This document shows, in pieces, positions 36,646 to 49,561 of a stretch of 64,000 nt of DNA (positions are counted from its first letter, which is position 1; each line of letters starts with the position of its first letter). The notes below the pieces were generated by a model. That model was not told the DNA's origin and did no database searches. It was given only the letters and a program-made list of their open reading frames with translations. The position numbers and the translations under genes are program-made. Origin of the DNA: Tachypleus tridentatus (taxonomy: Eukaryota; Arthropoda; Merostomata; Xiphosura; Limulidae); the NCBI RefSeq assembly GCF_004210375.1, contig NC_134833.1:143770127-143834126 (forward strand), read 5' to 3'.

Positions 36646-38742
36646 ACAACGACAAAACAATTACATTGGTAAATTAAAGATGAATCATTTTTAGAATTAT
36701 GAAAGCCTTAGAGCTTGTAGAGAACTCAGGAAATCTGCAAGAATGTCAACAAATGACCTTCTAAGAATTCAATTAAAAAGTAGAAGAATAGTTTAGAGTT
36801 CTGCTGTAAATATTTCAGAATAGTCTGGTAGTTATAAAGATATATCAAGGGCTAGAAAAGATATATAAGAGTTACACTCTGTTCTTCCAGTAGTCAGGTA
36901 AACGGAACCATATTGTATCATTCAAACTTATAACACACAAATGTTGAGAGCCTGAAAATGATATTTATTGCTCATATTGTGCATAGATATGGAGTCTCCA
37001 TGGATATTGCTAAAGTAATAGTAAATAAATTCTTACCTAATCATGTGATGAAGGAAAACGTTTGCAGTTTCTTTGATTTTTGCGCCATACTAACAACCAC
37101 TTGTGGAAATTTCACCAAGATCACTGACTATTATTGACTCTCACTAAGTTCGAAACTCGTTTAAGATGGAGTGAGGAGTGTGATTAAAAATTCTCGTCAA
37201 TGAAGTATGCTTTAATAAAACCCCAGTTCTGAAATATCCAACTATGAGATTTTGTTGAGTACTGGTGTTGGTGATAATGGAGTCAGAGAAGCAGTGTTAT
37301 TGCATTTACAAGATAAAGTAGGACAAATAATTGTGTATGTGAGTTATTCACATGTGACTCCTTAACACAAATATTGTTGTCGTAACCATTATTTTTATGG
37401 TACAGCTCTATGATTTTCGAATTGGTGTGAAATAAGAAATCTTAATGTTCTAGTACAGTATACTCACTCCTTGAGTTTATGGAAATAGAAATTTCTACAG
37501 CTCAGAGGTTGTACAAGGTGGAAGAAGAATTGGGAGTCGAGAAGCTGAGACCTACAGACAGAATGATTAGGTGTGGTGGAAATCCTTTATTGTATTCTGG
37601 ACTTTTGATGATGCTCTGATGCTCCCCCGACGCTATGAGTTCATAATGAAGAATGAATGCCACCTGGAACATCCAAAATGACTGAGTGAGCTTATAAGGT
37701 TAAGGAAGTGGTGCAGAGAGATGAGTATTTAGCTGAAATATATTTTCAAGTGTGGAAATTTTAACTTATGGAATGTTACTCTTCTTTGCACCACAAAGTA
37801 CTAGAATTCCACAGTGAAGATGATGGAGAGGCCCACGCAGAAAAATTATAGAGATGAGCTCTTTCTGAAAGCAGCATCAAAAAAGGAAAGCCCATGGAGT
37901 GTGACATTCATGGAGCAGGGGTAGTCTCGATCTGTATGTAACCTCAAGAATTAAGGATCATATGAATGATTTAGGGTGTCTGAGACACCCTGGTCTTTAT
38001 ATAGATCTTTATGTATTTATAGAAAGAGATACAGAGTGTTGTCTCTATTCAAGACTTCTCTCAATCAAAAATAGTCAGGAGAGGAATGAGGAATCTTTGA
38101 TGTGTGCCACCAACAGGGGTTGTTTCAGTAATAGAAGAGATGACTGAGGTGACATTCATAGACAACGTCTGCCAATAAGAGCTATCAGCAGAGAAGACAG
38201 TGTGCACTCGCCAATAATTTCAGCAATTACTGAAGCAGAAAGGTATCTCTACACATACCATACAAATCTTGTTACACTTAATGCCAGTAGAAAGATCACT
38301 AACAAGAAACTGCAGTGTACTATAAACATAAACCGAACTCTAACCCAAGACACAAAATTAAACCGAAATAAGAAAGTCATTTAAGACTTTTATTAGTTCT
38401 GGTATTCTACACCAAACAACTTTATATAGACAAAATAACATGATTTAACTAGGTTACAAAATGAACAAGAATACTGATACTTACAAAACACAAAATAATC
38501 ACAATCACTGAAACTTCAATTATTAAACATTACCAATAACCAGCTGTTGGATTATAGGTATTATATTCACAATTTCCGTATTCAAAGACATTTTAGTCTC
38601 TTACTTCAAAATACAACATTCAACAAGTAATGTGAATATATAGATATGTAATTGAGCGATGCCTTAACAACAATAAAAACAGATTAAATTTCATATTAGT
38701 TCTGTACAGTTTAAACATGTACAATCTCACCAACCATGCAAT
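36646..38742. other. Gene-free stretch, possibly retroelement remains
   Basis: Less AT-rich than the neighbourhood, with short open frames and no secure motif. It could belong to the same eroded retroelement landscape as the Gypsy fossil near 41-42 kb, but nothing proves it. Confidence 0.3.
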
Positions 38743-39377
38743 CTAAGTAAGATCCTGGATTTGTCCTTGAAGATCAACATACTGCTTCCCTCTGTCACAG
38801 TTGGTGAACACCAACAAGATTAAGTAGTTAAAACCCAGTATGGGTTGACCTAGTAAACACTGAAAGTCTTCTTCAGGTTCCAATAAATTTAAATAGTCAC
38901 TCATATATTCGGTTCTTCCTAGAATGCAGGTAACACTAAAATTGGAGCTCCCGAACAAACTGTAACACAAGCTCTCCTCTTGAAACCATCCGACCTTCCT
39001 TAATCCGAGTAGTTTCTGAAAATAAACAAAAAGCTCTGACAGCCCTTTTACTTTCAAAAAGTCTTTACAAACTTCCACAGAGCCTCAGTTACAGTTGAAG
39101 TGTCTTCTGGTGGATGATATCATTACACCCCTTTAGACAACAAAACTGTACAGTTTACCCGAATTCCATAATGAAAATCATAATCTACCATAACAGTCTC
39201 TTCATGAAAGAAGGCATTCAGCCAAATCATAAACAAAGAACAAAATGCTGCTAATGGATTTTCACCATAAATCATCAGCAGCAGGCGTCTGTTGGAAAAT
39301 GAAATGATCTGGGGGCAGTAGAAACCCTCTTCGTGATGAGAGGTGAATTGCCAGGAAAACGGCAGGTTGAGGAGCAA
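38743..39377 (-). pseudogene. Unidentified intronless protein-coding remnant
   Basis: Two adjacent minus-strand frames read like one real protein: PFSWQFTSHHEEGFYCPQI and LAAFCSLFMIWLNAFFHEE, then VGWFQEESLCYSLFGSSNFS and CILGRTEYMSDYLNLL. The balanced, non-repetitive amino-acid use differs from chance frames here. I do not recognise the family, and it could be a host retrocopy or part of a mobile or viral element. It is broken in a few places and has no visible partner exons, so I treat it as a fossil. Confidence 0.45.
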
Positions 39378-40021
39378 CCTGAGATTAGGTATAATTCACA
39401 GTTTGGTTATATTCTATAGCTAGTAAGTTTGTACCCCTGAGGTTGAAAGTGTGAGGCTCCTAAATCTTGCCTACTAAATGGTACTTCTATTATATAAGAA
39501 TACTCAGTCACAACAGACTGTGGGTTAATAAGAGAGAGAGAGAGCTATGGCAATGCTAAATGCGACAATACTGAAGCCAAGTAAGATTTCCTGTTTGGTA
39601 TTGAAGGACCTGGATATTATTAAGTCATTTCAGGTAACCCATTGCCTCGAAATAATTATATCATAAACAGGTAATGTTATGTCTGGTCCTGAGATTTGAT
39701 GACCTGGCATTTGATACTGTCAAGCATTTAACAAAGACACAATTATGGGGCTAATATATATTCATATTAAAGCTATAACAGTATTCTTACATAAAGTAAA
39801 ACCGAGGTATGAATTAGGCTGAGTTCAAGGTTTGAAAGAGGTCCCTCGCAGAACAAGAGAGTTTTTACAAATGATTTACACCATTTACATTGAAGAACGT
39901 ACCCTGCAATGATATCAACATATTATTAACACATTTTTGTGAATACTTTTGTCAAGGGACAGCTAATCGAGACCACGAGGCAACACTTGGGCTGCAGTAT
40001 GGTTATACCCTAATAAAGTTT

Positions 40022-40293
40022 TTTGTTTTGTCTTGTAGTTTGTACAAAACTACACAAAGGGTATCTGTGTTAGATGACCATAATTAAATAATGAAATACT
40101 AGAAGGAAAGCAGCTAGTCATCACTGCCCACTGCCAACTCTTGGGCTACTCGTTTACTAATGAATAGTAAGATTGACCGTCACATTATAAAGCCCTACGA
40201 CTGAAAGAGCAACATCTTTGGTGAAGCAAAGATTCAAACCCACAATCCTCAAATTGCGACACAAATACCCTAATAACCTGGCTATGCTGTGCC
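40022..40293 (-). repeat. SINE family A, old copy
   Basis: The body blocks gcagctagtcatcactgccc and ccaactcttgggctactcgt, the B-box region (ttcaaacccacaatcctc) and the terminal ggctatgctgtgccc are all present but diverged. A GTTTTG-rich tail is at the left. Confidence 0.85.
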
Positions 40294-40699
40294 CGTATCC
40301 TGATGCCAGCAGTGTCTGTGTTGATGAGAACTGAACTGCTCAACGAGGACAAGTCACAAGAGAGGAGGAATTTGACATGGGTAGTTGTAGTGGCAACTCC
40401 CAAAACTAGCCGTTATGCTCATGCCAGTACTTTCCATCATGTTTGAGCCTCTCTCAGAAGTGAACTACAGTTGACAACACATAGCATTTCAGCACAAATA
40501 AACGGGTATCCTTTAAATGGGCAAGGCTTAATAGGTCCCTTAATGGTGCTTCTGCCACAGCAGATGAAACTATTGTCTTTTCTTGAATGTCACTACAGAA
40601 GAGAGAACCAGAGCATTTGCTATGGTTGTTGACTGTAAAATCATTAAAAATACAAATTGTCAATATCTAGCTGGAAATCAACATAGATGGGATATTTTC

Positions 40700-42460
40700 C
40701 CAAACTGATTGTGTGGCTGGTGTGCAGGAGAGCTGATAGCGAGCTGTAGCTTTTGTCATTCAGACTCTGCAATACAGGTGATGCCAACTCATATCTGGCC
40801 CAGGGAGCACATCAAAGACTATCTAGAAAGGGGTGTTGTGATTAACCTAGTATTTTCGGGAGTGAGGGTGCTTGGTAAGTAATTATGAAGCTATATAAAA
40901 TATCAATGGAGTTTTTGATTTACACAGGAGCAGGAAGAACTCTGGTCTGTTAGTTGACTCACACTAGGTGAAAGTAGTTGTTGGAAATCCTGTTTGACAT
41001 TGGCATTTTAGGGATATACATAATTCAGAAACCCTTGGTCAATTTTGTCTTTGTAACAGATGAGTGGAATTCTGGTGTCCAATGCAAATCATTACCAACC
41101 CAGAAACAGTGGACTGTACTTCTGTACAGCCATCTACACAGGTGGTGTGCCATGATTTATAGGGCAAGCAGAATGAACCATGTTGCTGTATTTCATTGAC
41201 GTGAATATAACAATATGCGGATTTGTTAGAAGGTGTTCAATAGTTCAGATTTCTAAACCTGATTCACAGATACTGAAAACTCGAAATGGATGTTGAAATA
41301 ATAGATAAAACTGCTTTAAGCACTTGATATAATGAGTTCTAAACTATGTAATTCGGCCAGTGTGATGTTTCAGATATTTTGGAGCAACTGATGGAGTTTA
41401 ATGATTGATGTCTTGGTATTTAGCTAATTGTTTAAGTCGGTTATGAACCACATACCTAATTAGTTCTCAGTGGATAAAAGTGTCAAGATTAAAGTTAAAA
41501 CCTCGGAAGTGTGGGATCCTCCACATGTAAATAGAATCTATTGTGGTTAGAGATACTAAGCTGAGTGACCCTGCAAACATCCTAGCCACTCTAAATTGGC
41601 CCCAAACCGTGAGGAGATAAGAAGTTTGATGTTTCCGTGGATTCATATAATATTATCAATTTCTCATGGATAATCTTCGCAATATTACGACCTTAATGTC
41701 TTCTATTTCTTAACCTGATGCACTGCTCTCCTTGGAGTATATATTTATTGAAGTTTTTGTGCTGGCATATAATACCAAGACTGTGAGTTCTTGTTGGATA
41801 CAGATACCAATGATAATATAAGCAGAGGAGTAGTGACACATTTACAAGATGGGGTTAAATGGGTGATGATGTATACAGACAATACACTCACGTATTCTGA
41901 ATACCAATACTACATAATGATAAAAGAACTACTTGCAGTTGTGGTCTTTATAAAGCATTACTGATATTATTTGTATTAAGAAAGTTCACCCTCAAGATGA
42001 ATCAATATAATATATTATTAAAGTGGTCCATGAACTTTAAAAATGTGGAAGGAATTACTCCATGTTGAATTATAAGATTACAAGAGAATGACATGGTCAT
42101 ATGGCATTATCTAGGAGGCAAAACAAAAGAGCTGTTAGTGAATGTCCTAATTTAGGATATTGCATTGCAGTAAAACTTCGAAAACTTGCATGTCAAGAGC
42201 TCTGTGAAGACCAACTAAGGGACCCAGAACTAGCATGGGTGCTTTTTGTTACACAGCATGATAGCATGTGACAAGCATGGAATGAGAAACATCATGTGGG
42301 AACGTGCAGTCTTTGGCACTCATGAAAGCAATCAAAGGTACATAAAAGTGAATAGTACCATTTCTGCCAACCACCTAACTGTGATTCTTGTGTTGTAGCT
42401 AGCGGTGCCCAGGATCCTAGGATAACAAATTCTCTGTGATTTAAATAATGCAAAGATTAA
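40700..42460 (+). mobile_element. Ty3/Gypsy LTR-retrotransposon fossil (pol part)
   Basis: The clearest part, ~41.78-42.06 kb, matches the Gypsy RNase H domain (DTDTNDN, YQYYIMIKELLAVVVF). It is followed by a linker/integrase N-terminal-like stretch to ~42.46 kb. A possible reverse-transcriptase start lies near 40.8 kb and possible protease text near 41.0 kb. No flanking LTRs were recognised. It is broken in many places and looks old; the left limit is uncertain. Confidence 0.55.
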
Positions 42461-43606
42461 AAATTACTATGTTGTCACAAGCACTGGAATTAATGTTGAA
42501 CAATGTTTCTACTAGCTATGTTTTAATTATGATATTTAGCACTAGTGCAAGTATTGCACCACATGTGCTGAACAGAAGTAAACCTGACCTAGACACAGTA
42601 AACTCCAGCAAAGAACTGCTAGTTCTCCATTCTGGAGAATAACCTTGAATATCGCCAATTCTTTTCTCGAAATATTGACGTAAATAATACATGTTGATTG
42701 TTATTTATTCTTCACTAAGTCAGTCAAGGCACGTCCCTTGGTCAATACCTTATGCACTCTGTTGCTGAGGTGTAGGAAGAACAATGGATAGCTTACGCTA
42801 GTGCCTCTGAAGATATTCATATGAATCAGGACACTAATTTCATCACTTAACTATTCTCTTAGTTGTATACAGTGGTCTGTTTCAGTATATCTTCTTGTGT
42901 TAACGGTTGTTTATTATATATATGATGCTGTAATGTTGAAATGCAAATAGTGTTTGTTGCGGAGTTTAATTTCTGAATATTTGGGTGTTTTACAATATAC
43001 TTAGCGCAGATAGACCTCGAGCGCAAAATTAAAAAAAACTATTTACTTTATGTAAAATTATTAATTATTATAATTACATTTATTACAAGTATTTTAATGT
43101 TAATTGAATTGTTTCTTTACTAATTGGTTAAGTCTTCTGTATTACTACGTAAGTATTTCTACAGGAGTGAAGGAAAGCTAAAACAATTTCCTGACTGATG
43201 CGAGAGTAAATTTAATGCTTTTAAAGGTGAATTTTACAGAAAAAAAGAAAACTTTTCAGTCAAAAGAACTACTCCTACTGATTTATTTTACAGGTTAATA
43301 TATTTTATAGAAAATGTGTGCTAATAAATGAAACATAGAACTTGGTGCAGAAAGAGCTCTTTTCGAGCGGCAATCCGAACATTTTAGTTTTTACGTTTGC
43401 CTCTGGGAAAAATATTGTGTCATAATAGTTGCCAAACAAAATGCCAGCGCGTTTAATGTAAATAAACATGGCCAGTGCATACGGAGAAACAGAGGCGGAG
43501 TCTGTTTTGACTTTGTGTTCTCAACAGTGTCGAGTAGTGCCATATCAATTCAAATCTACTCTGAACGAACCTAGAATAGTTACTTTTGACACAGATCTGA
43601 CAAGTT

Positions 43607-45094
43607 CTAGTCAGGATCAGCACCTTCATCATCTCTCATATGAACATCATCAGTATCATCAGCATCTGTCACTTGTGATACAAAGGCCTTCTTAGCAGCA
43701 AGTGATGATTCTGCAAAAATCAGTAAAAGAATTTATGTATATGAACAATGTACTGTTTACCAGCAATAGTTTATAATAAATAATCAAAATAATATTAACA
43801 AGACTAATCTGACTATTGAATATTGTTAAATCATGAATGAAAATGTCATATTCATATTCAAACTAACTTACCAGTACCACAAGCAAAATCTATTGTTGGA
43901 AGATTTTCTGTCTGGGTAGCTACAGTCTTCAAGCCAGATGGGAATACCTGTACTCCTCTGGAAACAGAATACCAGCCAGTCTGTGTTCCTCTTGGAATAC
44001 TTGGGATAGGCTAAAACAATAGGCTTTTATTTAGGTATTGAAATAATAACATTATTTCACGGTTAGATTTAAATTAATGTAAATGAAATTATTCATCAAT
44101 TATTTCAACTTATGAATGTTTAATCTAACAATCATGATCTACTTACAAGAGTCTGAACAAACACACTCTGAAATGAGTCAGCTCTAGAGTCTTGGCAGTC
44201 ATCATCAGGGGTGGGCTGAGTCACAACTTCCTCTTCAAAAGTAGGCACTGTGTCATCAGCAGCACTTTCCTCAAAAACCGAAGATATAAGATTATATATT
44301 AAAACAACATGCTTTATGAGGTTTATGAGATTTACATTTAATATGACAATGTCAAAGTACTGTGCTAAGATTAATTTTATTATGATGAGTTATGGAAATC
44401 TGTTATGGAGTCTTTTATTTTTTACAAGTCTACAATTTTTTTAAATACATAACATGTACTTGATTACTTCAACATGTTCAAGACATAGTCTTATTTCAAT
44501 TCATCTTGAAATGTTAAATTTGAAAAATGGTATTCTTCAAACTTTTCATGTGTAAAAATGATACAAAAACATCTACAGAATGATCTACTAGCTTTTAAAC
44601 TTGGAATATACTCTATTTGGGACAGATTTGTCCACTGTCTAGACCAGGAAATCAAGGTTTCACTGACTTTCAGGTGCCAGAAATGCAAAACACGCTCATG
44701 AATGTGAAATGTGTATGTCTAGTTACATTTTTCAAAAACGTGTACTTTTTAAATTTTTATATTATACTAGTTATTGTTTATCGCTTTATACTGCACACAT
44801 ACCTTTAAGTTTGTTCTTTTCGTGATGGCAAGGGATGGCTTTAGAAGGGTGAGGAAAGATGGTGGGGACGATCCTGTCTACTGCCGATGTTTTTTTTAGT
44901 CTCAATCTGCCTGGCTTGAAACCCACGGAATCCAAAACAGTGGGATCTGACACAAAACATGAGCGTTCAAAGTGATCTTGACAAAGCTTTGCACGGTGTG
45001 AAAGTGTCTAGTTCTTACTATTGCACGGAAACGAAAAGAAGCTTTTGCCCGATGCCGAACCGTTTTTACAACCATTAGCAACGCAGTAAATCAT
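43607..45094 (-). CDS. THAP zinc-finger protein gene with disrupted THAP domain
   Basis: THAP domains are C2CH zinc fingers that bind DNA. The first segment (45094-45008) reads MIYCVANGCKNGSASGKSFF, the THAP start with its first cysteine pair, then meets an in-frame TAG. Only 11 bp separate the last donor-like GTAAGA from the next THAP piece (~45000 to ~44806): RAKLCQDHFERSCFVSD, then VGFKPGRLRLKK and the VPTIF end. The central part with the conserved Trp is absent. Later exons look sound: 44269-44147 (acidic; phase with the preceding exon not resolved), 44010-43872 (PIPSIPRGTQTGWYS) and 43710-43607, ending in an acidic ADPD and TAG. The last three join in phase. It is either a gene damaged in its DNA-binding domain, an assembly error, or a gene with an unseen upstream exon. 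Confidence 0.6.
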
Positions 45095-45247
45095 GGTATC
45101 ATAAAACAAACATAAAGTAGCAATATCAAGACAAAAAATAGTCTCACAAAGTATGTAATCCGAAAAAAGCACCGATAGATTTACATAAAACACCAGCACT
45201 GAAAGGAGAAAAATGGTCGGCGCGCAATGAAGCGTATTTGGCAACTA

Positions 45248-45275
45248 TTACGTCATAGTTGTAAAACGTCACGGA
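45248..45275. promoter_or_regulatory. CRE/ATF-like sites upstream of the THAP gene
   Basis: TTACGTCA (45248-45255) and a half-site ACGTCAC (about 45268-45274) lie ~155-180 bp upstream of the THAP start codon, in a locally CpG-richer patch (ggcgcgcaatg, gccgaacgaccg). This is a plausible promoter; it could serve both directions. Confidence 0.35.
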
Positions 45276-45469
45276 AACAGCCGAACGACCGAGAGGAACT
45301 TGAGTTCGAGGACCCGCATATTTTGTTTCATTTTTACTCAAAAACTAAGGTGTTTAAAAATATGGCAACTACACAGGAATTATACCTAACCAAAGTACAG
45401 TTTCTAAGGCAGTTATTAAATTTGTTGAAAATTCACCTTTAAATCTTGTAATTAGGGATGGTTAGAATG

Positions 45470-45570
45470 CCTAAAAGTTTATTGATTGATGAAAGTACTG
45501 ACAATACCCCAATTAAACAGTTATTTATTGTGGTTCGACATTTCAGCTCTGCGCTTAAAAACAAATAAAC
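45470..45570 (+). mobile_element. hAT transposase fragment
   Basis: The plus frame reads SLLIDESTDNTPIKQLFIVV followed by RHFSSALKNK and a stop. This matches the catalytic-Asp block (IDESTD..., DUF4371-type) of hAT transposases. Only about 30 codons survive. Confidence 0.6.
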
Positions 45571-48373
45571 CTAATATTCAAATTGACTTACAGTTATATG
45601 TATAATTAAATTTGTACATTAACTCTATTATCAGGATATATAATACTTCGTTTATTACTTCATCGTTAGGAGCTTACTCCATTTATAGTGTTATGTAATG
45701 CACAAAATTCCTGGGAAAATACATTAGAGACTGTACTCTAGTTGTTTGTATATTTAATGATTTTTTACGCCTGATAAAACACTTTAGATTAAACAATATA
45801 TAAGATATAACTGTTTCTTTTCATTTTGATCCACTTCTTTTTCATTAAAATAAGAGTTCAAAGCTTCTGTTCCATTAACAAATAGATAGAAAAACTTGAT
45901 AAAAGGTGGTGTAGATTACATCACAGTCATAAGAATAATACTTAATATTAAACTTGTGAAATGTCGTGAAAACTGGTTTTATTATTTTAACAGTACAAAT
46001 CTAGGTAATAGGCTTACGTACCATAAAAAGTAGCAAGCTAATTTCTGTCCAATCAAAGGTCGAAGTCTAAAATCGCGGGAGCATTGAATGAGACGAGCCC
46101 AAATAAGAAAGGTAGATTTTGGTTAAAAAATAAAGTATTTGTTTAAATGGTTATAAGGTTCAAAACTGCCGTGTAAGTTAAAAACCTTTATGAAATGAGT
46201 AATGAAAGCGAACGAAATACTCATGAAATGGTGGAATTCAGGTACTGATAATTCTAGTTTGTTTTCAAAGAAATGTAGTTTAGCTGTTCTTACCATTCTG
46301 GTCATACGTTGACGTAACTAATGCTTTAGGCCTAGTAATTTAACCCTCACAGAAGTTTATTAATAATCATATACTATTTCCATCAGTGGATAGAATTATA
46401 AGTGTAGGCCTAACGTATTGCAGACAACTTTTTATTACACCACTAATTTTAAATTTGAGAAGTCGTACGTATTTACTTTAAATTACATCTCAGAAAAAAC
46501 ATGTAAGAAACAATTGATTTCATAAACTAAGGGTTTCAAATTTATTTCATTTTAAAAATATTGTAGTAATTATTTTATAGATATAAGTTTGTGTTTCATG
46601 TTACAACTTGCATTGCAATAATGCTAGTGCTACAAATAATAGTAATTTATTAAACATAGAAGCGAGAGAAATGTGATTTTTTTTGGTACTGGTAGAACGA
46701 TTTACTTAAGTCTAGACTATATTATAATTTCGGGTTTAGATTAAGGAATATAACTGCAAATACAGGTGAAAAAAATTATGCATCACATAAATGGCTCACC
46801 ATTGGTTAAATGACAAGTCTAAAGTCTAAGCTTATGGCTATAATACTAAAATTTTAGTTTTCAAATCCATGTAGATAGTCCATTGACTTGATTAAGTGAA
46901 TTTTTACACTGTCAGTTGCAATCAGTCTTTCTTATTTTATATTCAAAATTACATATTCAGTGTAGCCTGTGAATTTGGACTTGTGTTATAAATTAGGGCT
47001 GATGGAAACCTTTTACTTCAGCTTAATATTAATAGACCATTTACATTTGTTTATCTTTGAGTGCAAAGTTACACAGTGGTGGATGATTCACTGCTGTGTC
47101 GTTTTGTGCTAAAGAGTATTAATATAATGCTGAAAAGGCCTTTATCAGTCCTACTCAATGCAAAGGAAACTTTGTTCAAGGTGGTTGTTATTTATAATAT
47201 ACAATAGTTTATATTTTAATTTGAACATTTTCTCACTTATTTTTCAAGATTTCTTTGTTTTTTTTATGAATAAAGTATAAGTTAAATATTTTAGCATATA
47301 AACACAGTATATGTGTTGAATAAATAATGTTTTTATTCCATTATTTAGTATTCGTAAATGCAGAAAAAAATATCTTTCTTTGATATATTGTTTAGGCAAG
47401 AGTATTCATGATGAAACTTTATAGAATGGGTGGCAACTGCCTGTTGTGGAGACACAGATGTAGAGTACAACATTTCAAAAGTCTTCCACCTTTTGAAAGT
47501 CTCATCAGAAATATTATTGTTTGTACAAACATTACTTTGTAAACAATAGTATTTGTATGTATTCAAAACCATGATAAATTTATTGTACTTCAATGAGACC
47601 CAAAGGTGATGGATATACAAAAGTTAAAATATTGTTTAGGGGGGGTTATGTGTGTAGAAAGTTTAAAATTTAGTAACTGAAACTGAACTCAGTTGTAGTA
47701 TAATTTATTTTATGTTTTTGGTGAGCTGCAAAGGGATTATATGTATTTCCAAAACCACATGCATTTTCATGAAAATCGTCAACACCTGTATTGACACCAA
47801 AAGTGAAACATTGTCTTCAGTGGAATAGGCATGCTTATTGCTGCTGTCATTATCTGAATCAGATACTTTATTATAACATGTCATGTTTAGTTCATCTGAC
47901 ACTCTAACCTACATAAAAGTTAGTTTGTGTCGTCACATGCGAATTTCCTGAAATAGGAGTAGTCATAAAAGCCTCATTGAGTTTGTTCATATATAATATA
48001 ATAGCTTGATTACTGTCTGTCCAATGTGATGTTACTGACAGGAAGCCTTGAGGAAGGGGAATGTGCTGTGAAACATTAAGTGTAGTGAGTATTAGTATAA
48101 TAAGCCTAAAGTAAATAGTAGTATGAGATTACCTAGCTTAGAGAAAAGTGCATAAAATTTATCACAAAAGTAAAAATATTGATTCAACTTAAATTGTATC
48201 TGAATCAAGCTATTTTCTGGTATATTACTGGTTTTTAATCTTACAAACAAACCTCTTTAACCAGCAAAGACTATAAATTAAAAAAATCAACACATATTTT
48301 TCCAGTTTTGTTGTCTGTACGTTTAATTTCACTTTTAGTACATAGAATAGTAAGAATATTCAGTTATATATAT
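45571..48373. other. Gene-free stretch; possible promoter patch at 46.05 kb
   Basis: Mostly AT-rich. Near 46045-46110 a CCAAT box (gtccaatcaa), a GC patch (tcgcgggagc), ATGAGACGAGCCCAAATAAG and a donor-like AAAG|gtagat occur together, which could be the start exon of a plus-strand gene such as the RING gene. Phase cannot be checked without the next exon. A weak SINE B tail lies at 47050-47105. Confidence 0.25.
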
Positions 48374-48484
48374 GTAGAAATGGCTGGTATGGGTTGAGAA
48401 AATTTTTTTATGTGGAGAAGCAAACAACGTTGTTCTCTCCTCTACATAAAAAAACTCTTTTCAACCCATACCAGCCGTTTTTAC
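48374..48484. repeat. Hairpin: ~50 bp inverted repeat
   Basis: The left arm gtagaaatggctggtatggg .. tttttttatgtggagaag pairs with the right arm (reverse complement: gtaaaaacggctggtatggg .. ttttttatgtagaggagag). The centre contains AACGTT. Arms are about 85-90% matched. Confidence 0.8.
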
Positions 48485-49397
48485 ATGCGTTTTTCTCGTC
48501 ATTATGGATTAATATTCAGTTGTACTTTTGTTACTATGCAACATAACATAAAAGCTATTGTTGGGACATAGTACTAAAATGCACTGGCTTTTTTATATAT
48601 TTGAAGTTGTTAATCTGATTTTTAACAAGAATTATTCTATGAATAAACTACAAATTCATTTCATGAACAATCTTAATTTTGATAAACTTACAAAGAAATT
48701 TACTAATGCTTAAATGCATTTGTCTCTTTTGTTGTAAAGCTTGATTTTGCAAAATTTATTTATTTTAGTCAGCTATGAAAGGTTAGGGTATACTATGGGG
48801 TGGGGATGAAGAATATTTGCCCCTTTATTTCTGATAAGCTATATACTAACCAAACAAAATTGACAATTAATATTAACTTCTGATCGGAACAAAAAAATGA
48901 TCTATGTCTCTTTCAGATATTTGCTGTTGATTCATATTTGTCTCTGTTGATGAGTATTGAGACTTGTTTTATGTTGCCAGTAGGAATGTAGGGAAAACGT
49001 TGCAATCTTTAAATGTATATTTATAATTTTTAAAGCCACAGAAATTAAATTATTGAATTACTACAACAAGTCATGTAATCATTGACCTTTTATGTGCCTG
49101 AAAAGTGCAACATTTATAAATACTTTGACCAAAAGCATGATGGTATGAATCTTAATGAAGAAGTGTTTAGATGAGATATGTTTCAGTAAGTTCATTATAT
49201 AATGTGGGATATGTAAGAAGCAGCATCCAGGATTGTAATCTTGGCTAATATCAGATTAGGCACAACATTTCTTGGATCAAATGTAAAGTTGTATTCTTCA
49301 TTTAGTAGTAAGCCAAGTGAGTAGCCTTGTTCATCACTTACTTTATGTAAAAATTATGTATGTTGTGTTATTAATGTGCATATGTCATACTTTTCAC

Positions 49398-49457
49398 GTA
49401 GGCGTAGTTAGCCTAGTTGCTTTGCACCATAAAACACCAAACCAACCAACTAACTTT
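49398..49457 (+). mobile_element. LINE 3'-end fragment
   Basis: The string agcctagttgctttgcacca followed by taaaacaccaaaccaaccaa matches the 3' terminus of the LINE at 21.8 kb (reverse strand there), with an AACC-type tail. It is a 5'-truncated insertion of about 60 bp. Confidence 0.6.
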
Positions 49458-49561
49458 CCATGTAATGTTACATGTCATGCTGTTATTGCAATAAATAATT
49501 AACTTTAAAATGTTTTTGTTGTCTTACTTTCCACTGTATTTTAATTTAAAAAAAAAAATTA

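Noticed and set aside
42998-43035. Short SINE A tail-like string (agcgcagatagacctcgagc)
   Set aside because: Too short to delimit; it could be a decayed copy but cannot be supported as a feature.
43468-43695. Plus-strand open frame starting MASAYGETEAESV with a good start context
   Set aside because: It is antisense to the last THAP exon and its 3' flank; the later part of the frame is the reverse of that exon and has no clear donor. A real start exon is not excluded, but the support is too thin to list.
48905-48975. Possible exon between ctctttcag and ccagtagga
   Set aside because: Splice-like borders and an open frame, but its phase does not fit the RING exons and nothing else supports it.
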